64,000 nucleotides of DNA from Deltaproteobacteria bacterium (GCA_029261925.1 JAJDAJ010000093.1:23139-87138), one strand, 5' to 3'; positions 45,799-54,264 are shown, counted from the stretch's first letter. The notes: generated by a model from the sequence alone, not told the origin. Translations and numbers: made by a program.

Positions 45799-45944
45799 TC
45801 ACGCTCCCGGGTCCAGCAGCACCTCGAGGGCGCCCTCGCGGCGGGCGTCGAGCGCAGCTGATCACGGCCACGTCGTGACCCGGCTCGATCTCCGCATTCT
45901 CGGCGCCGAAGCTCGCGCTTGCCGTGGGAGACGAGTGCGCGCAC
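45799..45944 (-). pseudogene. Internally deleted zinc-dependent alcohol dehydrogenase relic
   Basis: Three frames, read in order, give pieces of a medium-chain zinc dehydrogenase: MRALVSHGKRELR (start GTG at 45944, the classic N-terminus of ADH-like MDRs), then in a second frame AENAEIEPGHDVAVIS, which fits the following EE.P.P.PG.EVLVRV segment, and in a third frame ARREGALEVLLDPGA followed by TGA at 45799-45801, matching the C-terminal end of such proteins. Everything between is missing. At least two frameshifts and a deletion of roughly 900 bases are implied. No intact copy is in the window. Confidence 0.55.
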
Positions 45945-46014
45945 GTGCGTGTCTCCTCGAGGCGTCCCGGTGCCGGGTGACTCCCGGCCAGCCCGGCGCA
46001 GATCCCCCTGGGAG

Positions 46015-46419
46015 CTACTCCATTCCCATGACCTCGTAGACGCGCGACAGGAAGTACCAGCGTCCGTCTCGCTTCACGTACTCGTCCTCGAAGCAGCCGA
46101 CCACGACCTTCCGCTCGCCGCTCTTGGGGTAGATCAGCTCCCGGCAGTACGACTTGCCGCGGGCCCTGTCGCCGTCGATGACCAGATCGGCGGGAAAGGA
46201 GATCATGCTCATGTAGCTGACGTACTCCATCTTCTCCTTGAAGGCCGCCACGACGTTGCTCTTGCCCTTCGCGGGCTCGGGCATCGAGGGGAGCTTCCAC
46301 GATCCCTCCTCGGCCCAGGTGCTGCCCCAGGTGTCCACGTCGACACGCATGGCGCCGGCCGCAAAGGTTTCCATCAGCTCGCGAATGGCGAGGCGATCCT
46401 CGACCGGCCCGGTGTTCAT
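46015..46419 (-). CDS. NTF2-like/SnoaL-type small protein
   Basis: A 134-residue cone-fold protein. The N-terminal helix VEDRLAIRELMETFAAGAMRVDVDTW and the strand pair RKVVVGCFEDEYVKRDGRWYFLSRVYEV at the C-terminus are typical of the NTF2/SnoaL superfamily, as in the proteins at 15116 and 52207. The ATG at 46419 follows CGGAGGACGGA. Members bind or isomerise small hydrophobic compounds, but no catalytic residues can be named. It is divergent from the selenoprotein at 46642, with 222 bases between that hold no other gene. Confidence 0.75.
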   Translation of the reverse strand: MNTGPVEDRLAIRELMETFAAGAMRVDVDTWGSTWAEEGSWKLPSMPEPAKGKSNVVAAFKEKMEYVSYMSMISFPADLVIDGDRARGKSYCRELIYPKSGERKVVVGCFEDEYVKRDGRWYFLSRVYEVMGME

Positions 46420-46641
46420 TCCGTCCTCCGCTGTCGGGTTTGCATGGATGAGAGCGAGACAGGTCCAGCAGGTCGCGCGGGCGTCCAGCGGAGCTATCCG
46501 CCCCGTCGGCCACTGTCCCGGCGGCCTCCTGCCACGGTATCATGGGGTGCTGGAGTGCTTCCCTCCGGGCCTCGAGGGCGGGGAACGGATCCCGGCATGC
46601 GGAGTCCCGGAGCGGTGGCTGGCCAGATGGAGGGCCGAGCG

Positions 46642-48279
46642 ATGGATCTGCTGAACCCCTGCGGTGCCTTCGAGTCGGTCTCGCGACCCCTCTGTCCACG
46701 GCGCCCGATCGGCCCCGACACGACCGTGGGCCTGCTGGCGAACGACAAGAAGAACGCCGACGTGCTGCTCGGCCACGTCCAGCGGCGTCTCGAGGCCGAC
46801 CACGGCATCCGGCAGTTCCGGTGGCTGCGCAAGGACGCGACCCGCCCTGCGGACCTGACGGACGGGTTCGTCTCGGACTGCGACGTCGTCGCCGTCGCGG
46901 TCGCTGATTGAGGCGCATGCACGTCGTGGTGTATCCACGACTCGATCGAGCTCGAGAAGCGCGGCGTCCCGACGGTGGCGCTGGCGACCGACGAGTTCTA
47001 CGGCCTGGCCCGGGCCGAGGCGGAGAGGTGGGGTCTGCCCGGCCTGCCGATCGTCATCCTGGAGCATCCGCTGGCCCGGCGGGACGACGACGAGTGCCGG
47101 GCCTTCGCGGATGCCGCGATCGGCGAGATGCTCGAGGCCTGGAACGGCGATGAGCAGAGGCTCGAGAAGCTGCATCGCGCGAAGAAGGTCGAGTCCCGCG
47201 GACGCCGCTACCGGTCGCTCTTCCAGAGCGACTTCAACGACGCCGACGCCCCGGCGCTGATCCGCGCACCTGGGAGCCTCGACGCCATCCAGCGACTCTT
47301 CCACCAGCGCGGCTGGACGGACGGTCTCCCCGTCGTGCCGCCGACGGCCGAGCGCTGCGCCCGGATGCTCGGCGACGTCGATCCCGGTGAGCTGCTGGGC
47401 ATCGTGGAGCCGCGGCTGGGCCAGGCGACCGCCGACCGCATCGCGGCCAACGCGGTGATGGCTGGCTGCGAGCCCGCGCACTTCCCCGTCGTCCTGGCCG
47501 CGGTCCGGGCGATCTGCGCCGAGCCGTTCAATCTGAAGGCCCTGCAGTCGACCACTCACCCCTGCACGGTCGGGTGCCTGGTCGGCGGACCGATCGTCGA
47601 GGAGATCGGCGTCAATGGCGCGTACAACGCCATGGGGCAGGGCCGGCGCGCCAACGCCACCATCGGTCGGGCCATCCGCCTGATCCTGACCAACATCGGT
47701 GGAGCGGCCCCGGGCGTGCTCGACCGCTCGACCATGGGCTCACCGGCGAAGTACTCCTTCTGCTTCGCCGAGAACGTCGAGGCCTCGCCCTGGGACCCGT
47801 ATCACCAGGAGCTCGGCCTCGATGCCGGCTCGAGCTGGGTGACCGTCTTCGGCGTGGAGGGACCTCACAACGTCAACGACCACTACGGTCGCACCGGCGA
47901 GGAGATTCTCCTCACCGTGGCCGGGACCCTCGCCTCCCCGGGAGCCAATAACTTCTACCTCGCGGGCGATCCGGTCGTCGTGCTCGGTCCGGAGCACGCC
48001 GAGGTCATCGCGCGGGACGGCTATTCGAAGGCGGATGTGCGCCGCTTCCTGTCGGAGCACGCGATCATCCCCAGGTCACTGGTATCGGATGCGATGCTCG
48101 AGGAGCTCGAGTCGCGCCATCCCCATCACCTTCTGGGCGAGCGCGGCCGCGAGGGCATCCGCTTCAACACCCGCCCCGAGAATCTCGTCATCCTGGTCGC
48201 CGGCGGCGCCGGGCGCCACTCGGCGATCCTGCCGACCTTCGGCGAGTCGACTCGGGCCGTCACGGAGCGGATCGAGTAG
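46642..48279 (+). CDS. UGSC-family selenoprotein (Sec at TGA 46909-46911), UGSC domain fused to its C-terminal partner domain
   Basis: Read through TGA as Sec, this is a 545-residue protein. The ATG at 46642 has GGAGG about 8 bases upstream. Residues 1-165 form a UGSC domain: TVGLLANDKKNADVLLGHV, then Cys80, Asp89, Sec90, Gly91, Ala92, Cys93 and TSWCIHDSIELEKRG. The frame is uninterrupted and conserved on both sides of the TGA. Residues about 210-545 are a second domain (GWTDGLPVVPPT, NAVMAGC, ANATIGRA, SPAKYSFCFAENVEASPW) often encoded beside UGSC genes. U-x-x-C suggests redox activity. The frame would break into two without recoding. It needs SelA, SelB, SelC and SelD elsewhere. Confidence 0.85.
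46912..46941 (+). promoter_or_regulatory. Bacterial SECIS-like hairpin directly downstream of the UGA
   Basis: GTCGTGG at 46923-46929 pairs perfectly with CCACGAC at 46935-46941 around the five-base loop TGTAT (46930-46934). The loop has a G at its second position, as bacterial SECIS elements require a G in the first two loop bases. Eighteen bases separate the TGA (ending 46911) from the loop, within the usual 16-37 base range. The hairpin lies within codons TCG-TGG-TGT-ATC-CAC-GAC, so it also encodes S-W-C-I-H-D. It should recruit SelB with Sec-tRNA. Seen by eye; not folded computationally. Confidence 0.75.
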
Positions 48280-48301
48280 CGCTACCGGAGCGTTCTCCCG
48301 C

Positions 48302-49150
48302 TCAGGCAATCTTCTCCGTGCCCGCGATCGTCGTGCGGTGCATGGTCCGGCCGGACGTGGCGGGGTAGGGATAGACGCGGTGCATCACGCCGCAGTTGTC
48401 CCAGATGACCAGGTCGCCTTCCTGCCACTGGTGCGTGTAGCGGAAGTCGGGCTGCCCGGCCCACTCGGCGAGCCGGTAGAGGATGGCCCGCCCGTCGGGT
48501 AGCGGCATGCCGACGATGCGCTCGGCATGGCTGCCGACCAGCAGCGACCTGCGGCCCGATGCATGGGTCCAGACCACGGGATGCTCCATCTTGACCGCCA
48601 TGCTGGACCAGCGCTTCCGGTCCTCCTCGGTCGGCTCCTCGAACACCGGCCGCAGGCTCGACTCCACCGTGTGGAGCGCCCGCAGTCCCTCGATCTCCGC
48701 CTTCTCCCAGTCCGGCAGGTGCTCGTAGGCGGCATAGGTGTTCGCGAACTCGGTCTGCCCGCCGCGAGCCGAGACCTTCCGCGCCGTCAGCAGCGTCGCC
48801 TTGGGCAGCGGCATGTTGGTCGTCACCCCGTCGATGTGCCAGAAGTAGGTCCCCAGCACGTACTCGGGAGAGTCGTTGATCTCCTCGTCGAGCGTGACCC
48901 TGTAGACATCGGGCTCCGCAGCGCTCGACCCGGGGACCGCCCGCGTGTAGTTGACGCGCTCGCCCATGCAGTCGGTGAAGGCCAGCTGCTCCCGGTCGGT
49001 CAGGTTCATGCGCGGGAACACGAGCACGCCGCGGTCCTCGAGCGCGTTCTGGCACTCGTGAACGACCTCCGGCTCGCACAGATCCGCCTTCTCGACGTGC
49101 ACGATGCCGCCGAGATGGGGTTTGATGTTCTCGACTTCGATCCTTGCCAC
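48302..49150 (-). CDS. TauD/TfdA-family Fe(II)/2-oxoglutarate dioxygenase
   Basis: A 282-residue oxygenase with the iron ligands His105 and Asp107 in FWHIDG and His257 in GVMHRV, and the 2-oxoglutarate-binding Arg272 in MHRTTI. It shares GGQTEFANTYAAYEHLP and the MHRTT segment with the TauD paralogue at 23762. The start is GTG at 49150, with GGAGGGCCAGC just upstream. It hydroxylates an unknown substrate. It is the last of a minus-strand run with an SDR (16-base gap) and an EthD-type gene upstream. It is convergent with the selenoprotein (22-base gap). Confidence 0.92.
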   Translation of the reverse strand: MARIEVENIKPHLGGIVHVEKADLCEPEVVHECQNALEDRGVLVFPRMNLTDREQLAFTDCMGERVNYTRAVPGSSAAEPDVYRVTLDEEINDSPEYVLGTYFWHIDGVTTNMPLPKATLLTARKVSARGGQTEFANTYAAYEHLPDWEKAEIEGLRALHTVESSLRPVFEEPTEEDRKRWSSMAVKMEHPVVWTHASGRRSLLVGSHAERIVGMPLPDGRAILYRLAEWAGQPDFRYTHQWQEGDLVIWDNCGVMHRVYPYPATSGRTMHRTTIAGTEKIA

Positions 49151-49165
49151 GCTGGCCCTCCACTC

Positions 49166-49912
49166 CTAGATGTAGCGGCCGCCGTTGACTCCGATGGTCT
49201 GGCCGGTGACGTAGCCGGCCTCGTCGGAGACGAGCCAGGCGCATGCGCCGGCAATGTCCTCCGGCTCGCCCGCCCGCTTGATCGGGCCGGCCTCGATCGA
49301 CGCCTGGAGCGAGAGGTGGGAGTCCTTGAAGGCCTTCTCGGACATGACCGTGTTCATGACGAAGCGCGGCGGGATGTTGTTGCAGGTGATGCCGAGCGGG
49401 CCCAGCTCCACGGCGAGCGTCTGGGTCAGGGCGATGATCGCCCCCTTGGATGCCGAGTAGTGCGCCATCAGCGGGGCTCCCGACTGGGCGCTGGACGAGG
49501 AGATGTTGACGATACGCCCCCAGCCGGCGGCCTCCATGTCGGGCAGCACTTCCTGGGTGACGATGACGGCGCCCTTGACGTTGACCTCCATCATCGTGTC
49601 CCACATCTCCTCGGTGATGTCCTTGAACGGGACGAAGCCGGTGATGCCGGCGTTGTTCACCACGATGGTGACCGGCCCGAGCTCCGCGCGGAGCCGGGCC
49701 ACCGCGGCCCTGACCCCGGCCCGGTTCGCGATGCTCGCCTGCAGCGCGAGCGCTCTTCCGCCCGCTCCCCTGATCTCCTCGGCCACCTTCGTGGCGTCGT
49801 CGATCAGGATGTCGAGGACACCGATCGCGATCCCGTCACGGGCGAGTCGCCGGGCGATCGCCGCGCCGATGCCCGACGCCGCGCCCGTGACCAGTGCCAC
49901 TCTGCCACTCAT
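49166..49912 (-). CDS. SDR, FabG-like oxidoreductase
   Basis: A 248-residue classical SDR with the cofactor motif TGAASGIG at residues 9-16, NNAG at 89-92, the serine in NISSSSAQSG and YxxxK in YSASK. The C-terminus ends in TGQTIGVNGGRYI, as in 3-oxoacyl-reductase/FabG-like enzymes with NAD(P). It lies 16 bases upstream of the TauD gene and 52 bases downstream of the EthD gene, all on the minus strand, so it probably acts on the same compound in that pathway. Confidence 0.92.
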   Translation of the reverse strand: MSGRVALVTGAASGIGAAIARRLARDGIAIGVLDILIDDATKVAEEIRGAGGRALALQASIANRAGVRAAVARLRAELGPVTIVVNNAGITGFVPFKDITEEMWDTMMEVNVKGAVIVTQEVLPDMEAAGWGRIVNISSSSAQSGAPLMAHYSASKGAIIALTQTLAVELGPLGITCNNIPPRFVMNTVMSEKAFKDSHLSLQASIEAGPIKRAGEPEDIAGACAWLVSDEAGYVTGQTIGVNGGRYI

Positions 49913-49964
49913 GGTCGTCTCCCGTTCACCGCTGCGTTCCCTTCACCCGGGTCCTGCGCGCCTC

Positions 49965-50348
49965 TCAGCTCGCCCGCAGGACGGCGGAATCGGTCTCGTA
50001 CTCGACGACGGTCGCCACCCGGATCTTGTCGCGGTCGAAGAGGTTCTTCTCGTCCTCGACGACCTCGTCGGGCATGACGCCGGTCGACATGTGCTCCGCC
50101 GTCGCGCGAAACACGGCCTCGTCGTCGAACCAGAGCTCCGTGATCACGTCGTAGGCGAGGTCTCCCGACTCGCCCGTCTCGGGGTTCGGCAGCGGGTCGA
50201 TGAAGCGCCGCATGTAGCGCGAGACGCCCTGCGTGTACTCGAGGCAGAGGGGAACGTGGATCTCCTCGTAGTAACGGCGGAACTTCTCGACCGACATGCC
50301 CGGGCGGCGCTTCAGGAAGATCAGGATCTTGAAGCTCGGTGCGCTCAC
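49965..50348 (-). CDS. EthD-domain protein
   Basis: A 127-residue protein of the EthD/dimeric alpha-beta barrel family: FKILIFLKRRPGMSVEKFRRYYEE at the N-terminus, then SRYMRRFIDPLPNPETGES and LWFDDEAVFRATAEH. It is paralogous to the protein at 22923 (MIKQVVFLKKRPDLTMEEF). GTG at 50348 is the chosen start, at the point where family similarity begins, preceded by AAAGGGCC; a longer form from 50459 would add 37 unconserved residues. A TATACT element (50480-50485) lies about 130 bases upstream. Confidence 0.72.
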   Translation of the reverse strand: MSAPSFKILIFLKRRPGMSVEKFRRYYEEIHVPLCLEYTQGVSRYMRRFIDPLPNPETGESGDLAYDVITELWFDDEAVFRATAEHMSTGVMPDEVVEDEKNLFDRDKIRVATVVEYETDSAVLRAS

Positions 50349-50479
50349 GGTGGCCCTTTCGATCGCGTTGGCCTCGCCCCGGGCCGGGGCACGCTCGCCC
50401 GGGAGGAAGGCATCGACCGGGGTCTTCGCCGTCCTGTCGCGCTCGCGGCACCGCTTCACCCAGAGGAGCCGTCCCCGCG

Positions 50480-50485
50480 AGTATA
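50480..50485 (-). promoter_or_regulatory. Possible -10 element TATACT upstream of the EthD/SDR/TauD run
   Basis: TATACT on the minus strand, in an otherwise GC-rich gap, lies about 130 bases upstream of the EthD start at 50348. No convincing -35 element is seen at the usual spacing, so this is a weak promoter call based on AT-richness and position between two same-strand genes. Confidence 0.2.
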
Positions 50486-50528
50486 TCGCGGTGCCTGGTG
50501 GGGCGTGCGAGCGGTCCGCAGGGGCGGT

Positions 50529-52124
50529 TCACGCGGGGCGCAGTGCCAGCACACTCCCCTCGGCGTCTGCGGAGACGTACAGCGTTCCATCCGCTCCCGC
50601 GCTGATGCCGGCGAACGGCCCCATCGGACCGGAGAGCGGCGGGATGGCGTGCAGGAACTTCGGCGTCACGCCCGGTGGCGGACCGACCGGCAGGTTCGCG
50701 GCGACCACGCGGCGGGCCCCGCTCGCCAGATCGAGCTCGACCAGCTCCCCGGCACCCGCATCGACGACGTGGAGGAGATCCCCACGGACCGCGATGCCCT
50801 GCGGCCTCTGCAGACCATCGACGACGGTCTCGGTGCGGCCACGCGTCACCTGGACCACTCTTCCCTCCGCCTCCTCGGCGACCAGGCAGGCACCGTCGCG
50901 AGCCAGTGCCACGCCCGTGGGTTCGCGCAGGTCGGTGGCCTGTACCTCGACGTTTCCCGACCGGACCGACAGCACCCGCCCCGTCCCGGCCTCGGCGAAC
51001 ACCACGCTGCCGTCGCCCGCGATGGCGACTCCGTAGAGCCGGTCGAAGCCCTCGGCGAGGACCTGGCTCTCCTGCTGCGCGGGGTGCCAGCGCGCGACCT
51101 GCCCGTTCGCGGTGGTCACGACGTACTCCCCCGGGCCTGCAGCCGCAACGCCGCGCGTGTATCCCGGGAATCCATCGGTGAACAGCATGCCGACGCACCG
51201 GAGCGCCTCTCCCGGGCGGAGCGTGTAGGTGAAGCCCCCGTCCGCGACGAAGAGCAGGCCGTCGTCACCCATGGCCAGGCCCAGGGGCCACTGCAGCCCG
51301 TCGGGCACCAGGGGGCGAACCTCGCCGTTGCCCAGGACCTCGTTGATCTGTCCCGAGATGCTCGAGACGAAGAGCCGGTCGCCGACGAAGGTCAGGTTGT
51401 CCAGTCCCGGCGCGATGTCGGCGAGCACGGTGCGTTCTCCGGTCCGCGGATCGATGCGCAGTACCTGGCCGCTCGCGACCTGGGTCGAGACGATGAAACC
51501 CTGGCGATCGAACTTGACCGCGTCGGGCACGCCGAGATCGCGCGCCACGACTTCTGGCGCGCCGCCACCAGGGTCGACCCGCCAGATCTCGTTGGCGCCC
51601 ATCACCGGGAAGTAGAGCTTGCCGTCGGGCCCCACCTCCATCGCGTTGGGCATCGGAACGTCGTCGAGCAGGATCCGCGGGGAGCCACCGTCGAGGTCGA
51701 GCTCCATGATCCGCCCCCCGGGCCGGCACTCGCCTGCATACAGCCGACCCTGGTGGAAGGTGATGGGATTCGCGCAGGGCATGTCGCCGTACACGACCCG
51801 CGTCTTGCCGCCGGGCTCGCGCACGCTGACGCGTCCCTCGGTGATCTCGGTCGCGTACAGGTTGCCGGCCGGGTCGAAGACGAGGTCGTCCGGTCCCACG
51901 ATGTCGCCGCCCATCGGGCTGATGGTCTCGACCGCACCGGTGTCGACATCCACCGCGCTGATCCGGCTGCCGGACACCTGGGCCACGTAGACGCGGCCGT
52001 CCGGGCCGGTGCGTACGCCGTTGGCGCCGAAAAGGCGGCTGGGCTGCGTGAGCCGCTGCATTCGCCATCCGTCGGCGAGGCCCGGTGCCTCCGCGGCTTC
52101 GTAGCGTCCAGCCTGCAATGCCAC
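50529..52124 (-). CDS. Long NHL/SMP-30-like beta-propeller protein
   Basis: A 531-residue protein made of many repeats of about 40 residues with patterns such as GPDGRVYVAQVSGSRISAVD and FDPAGNLYATEITEGRVSV, as in NHL/SMP-30-type propellers. Two propellers could fit: residues about 25-260 and 290-520. No signal peptide or lipobox is visible at the GTG start (52124), so it may be cytosolic; an upstream start is possible. The GTG is preceded by AGGAGGGCATCAGG with eight bases of spacing. Lactonase or binding function is possible; residues around GPDDLVFDPAGN and NPITFHQGRLYAGE would be the metal-site candidates. Not assignable further. Confidence 0.7.
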   Translation of the reverse strand: MALQAGRYEAAEAPGLADGWRMQRLTQPSRLFGANGVRTGPDGRVYVAQVSGSRISAVDVDTGAVETISPMGGDIVGPDDLVFDPAGNLYATEITEGRVSVREPGGKTRVVYGDMPCANPITFHQGRLYAGECRPGGRIMELDLDGGSPRILLDDVPMPNAMEVGPDGKLYFPVMGANEIWRVDPGGGAPEVVARDLGVPDAVKFDRQGFIVSTQVASGQVLRIDPRTGERTVLADIAPGLDNLTFVGDRLFVSSISGQINEVLGNGEVRPLVPDGLQWPLGLAMGDDGLLFVADGGFTYTLRPGEALRCVGMLFTDGFPGYTRGVAAAGPGEYVVTTANGQVARWHPAQQESQVLAEGFDRLYGVAIAGDGSVVFAEAGTGRVLSVRSGNVEVQATDLREPTGVALARDGACLVAEEAEGRVVQVTRGRTETVVDGLQRPQGIAVRGDLLHVVDAGAGELVELDLASGARRVVAANLPVGPPPGVTPKFLHAIPPLSGPMGPFAGISAGADGTLYVSADAEGSVLALRPA

Positions 52125-52206
52125 CCTGATGCCCTCCTCGCGACGCCAACCCGGGGCTCCATCGCGCTCGTGCCTGACCGCTCGGCCCGTCCCGGGGAGG
52201 GTCGGC

Positions 52207-52632
52207 TCAGTCCTGCGGGCCGTCAGCCGACGCCTGCTCGACCAGGGGCCAGAGAACCTCCTCGGCGAGCAGGGTGCAGAAGTACTCGTTGACCTGCTTG
52301 ATCTTGCCGTCGGCCAGCGTGAAGACCATGCAGTACTCGTTCTCGTAGGGCTTGCCGTCGGATGTCGTGGCATTTCCCTCGAACTCGACCACGACCCGGT
52401 CGCCCTCGGCCGTGACGCTCTTGATATCGGGACGGAGCCCCGTCGGCACCAGCTTCTTGAAGGACTCGATCGTGCCGACGATGGTGTCGAAGTGGCGGGC
52501 ACCGGCGAACCTGCTGAAGCCCTTGGCCAGCGTGAAGGCATCCGGGGCCAGGCATGCGGCGGCAGTGGCGCTGTCATTGGAGCCCATGGCCTTCAGGAAC
52601 GTGAGCGCGATTTCCTTGTTCTGTTCGGTCAT
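52207..52632 (-). CDS. NTF2-like/SnoaL-type small protein
   Basis: A 141-residue protein of the NTF2/SnoaL-like ketosteroid-isomerase superfamily. The N-terminal helix NKEIALTFLKAMGSNDSATAAACL and C-terminal strands DGKIKQVNEYFCTLLAEEV are characteristic. A possible acid lies in FRF/FAGARHFDTIV and in GDRVVVEFEGNA, but catalytic residues cannot be fixed. The ATG at 52632 lies before GAACAG codons with GAAGAAGT upstream. It lies 82 bases upstream of the propeller gene on the same strand, so the pair is probably co-transcribed, and is divergent from the Rieske oxygenase at 52843. Confidence 0.82.
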   Translation of the reverse strand: MTEQNKEIALTFLKAMGSNDSATAAACLAPDAFTLAKGFSRFAGARHFDTIVGTIESFKKLVPTGLRPDIKSVTAEGDRVVVEFEGNATTSDGKPYENEYCMVFTLADGKIKQVNEYFCTLLAEEVLWPLVEQASADGPQD

Positions 52633-52842
52633 GGCGACTTCTTCCTCGTGGTGGCTCGAGCGCGACTCCGGCTGCTCCCGGCCGCCATTCTCGCCGATCG
52701 GCGAGCTCCATGACAGGACCGGCGGGCCGGGGCTTGAACCGCCTGCTCCGCCGGGACAGAATGGGGCGATCGCCGCCCCTCGGTGCGGCTCGCCGGCAAT
52801 GTCGGCCCTGACCAACGGAGCGAGAGCCATGGGAGAACGAGC

Positions 52843-54231
52843 GTGAGCCAGACCGCCAGCACCAGCGTCGACAACGTCACGGTCGAGGACCTGGAAGACG
52901 CGGTGACCTATCCGGTCGATGCCTTCCTCTCCAGGGAGTACGCGGAGGCGGAGAAGGACAGGCTCTGGGCGAAGGTCTGGCAGATGGCCGGGCGCGTCGA
53001 GGAGATCCCGGAGGTCGGAGACTTCATCACCTACGAGATCGGGGACGACTCGATCATCGTGACTCGAAGCGCGCCCGACACGATCAAGGCCTTCCACAAC
53101 GTCTGCGCGCACCGCGGCAGCCGCCTGGTCAGCACGCCGTGCGGCAAGAACAACGCTTGCGGGAACAGGAAGCAGTTCGTCTGCGGCTTCCACGGCTGGA
53201 CCTACGACCTCGACGGGAACAACGTCTACGTCCACGAGCCGCAGGACTGGAAGGGCGCCCTGACCGAGGAGATGACGCGCCTTTCCGACGTGAAGGTCGA
53301 CACCTGGGGTGGCTGGATCTTCATCAACATGGATCCGGACTGCGTCTCCCTGCGCGAGTTTCTCGAGCCCGCCGCCGGCATCCTCGATGCATTCGAGTTC
53401 GAGAGGATGCGGTACAAGTGGCGCCAGTGGGTGATCTTCGACTGCAACTGGAAGACCGCGATGGAGGCGTTCATGGAGCCGTACCACGTCGCGGGTACGC
53501 ACACTCAGATGCTCGAGCACGGCGACTACTACGCCTACAGTGCCGCCTACGGTCTCCACGGGGTCAGCGGCTTCGACCAGCGCGATCCGGATCTCCAGAT
53601 GAGTCAGAGCAGCACCGTGACCCGGGCGGGCAAGGGTCAGGATCCGCGCATCTCGACCTACGAGCTGCAGCACGAGCTCTACACCACCGTGAACTACGCC
53701 AGCACCACGGAGACGCTGCTCAACGCGGCGAAGCGGCTGGTCGACGAGCTTCCGGAGGGCACCCCGGCCGATGAGGTGATCCAGCACTGGCTGGCTTCCG
53801 CACGGGCCGACGATGCCGCGCGCGGCGTCGTCTGGCCGACCATCAGCCCGGAGAACATGGCGGAGGCCGGCCTGGCCTGGCACATCTTCCCCAACATGAC
53901 GGTGCTGCAGGGCATCACCTTCGCGCTGTGCTATCGCGCCCGGCCCTACGGCGACGATGTCGACAAGTGCATCTTCGAGTCCTATGCGATCGAACGCTTC
54001 CCCGAGGGCAAGGAGCCCGAGACCGAGTGGGTACAGGCGGAGGCCACCGCGGAGAAGTGGGGCCTGGTGCTGTCTCAGGACTTCTCCAACATGGCGTCGG
54101 TGCAGAAGGGCATGAAGTCGCGCGGCTTTCGCGGCACGCTCCCCAATCCGCACCAGGAGCGGAAGGTCACCAACTTCCACCGGAACCTGGCCCGCTACAT
54201 GGGAAGGGGCGCGCCGAGGCGAATCCGGTAG
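52843..54231 (+). CDS. Rieske-type aromatic ring-hydroxylating/demethylating oxygenase alpha subunit
   Basis: A 462-residue Rieske oxygenase. The 2Fe-2S ligands are Cys88/His90 (CAH) and Cys114/His117 (CGFH), with a 23-residue spacer rich in Cys (SRLVSTPCGKNNACGNRK) that is longer than usual. The mononuclear iron ligands His215 and His220 are in EPYHVAGTH. GTG at 52843 follows GGGAGAACGAGC. The reductase and beta subunits are not adjacent. Such enzymes dihydroxylate or monohydroxylate aromatic, steroid or terpenoid rings or remove methyl groups. A similar N-terminus begins at 63888. Confidence 0.93.
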   Translation: MSQTASTSVDNVTVEDLEDAVTYPVDAFLSREYAEAEKDRLWAKVWQMAGRVEEIPEVGDFITYEIGDDSIIVTRSAPDTIKAFHNVCAHRGSRLVSTPCGKNNACGNRKQFVCGFHGWTYDLDGNNVYVHEPQDWKGALTEEMTRLSDVKVDTWGGWIFINMDPDCVSLREFLEPAAGILDAFEFERMRYKWRQWVIFDCNWKTAMEAFMEPYHVAGTHTQMLEHGDYYAYSAAYGLHGVSGFDQRDPDLQMSQSSTVTRAGKGQDPRISTYELQHELYTTVNYASTTETLLNAAKRLVDELPEGTPADEVIQHWLASARADDAARGVVWPTISPENMAEAGLAWHIFPNMTVLQGITFALCYRARPYGDDVDKCIFESYAIERFPEGKEPETEWVQAEATAEKWGLVLSQDFSNMASVQKGMKSRGFRGTLPNPHQERKVTNFHRNLARYMGRGAPRRIR

Positions 54232-54264
54232 ATCCGCGGGCGTCGGGCGCCACCGGTCAGCGCA

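Noticed and set aside
46912..48279. Alternative explanation for the selenoprotein: two separate genes with re-initiation after the TGA
   Set aside because: Conserved family residues (GACTSWCIHD) lie immediately after the TGA, before any in-frame start with a ribosome binding site; a bSECIS-like hairpin is in the correct place.
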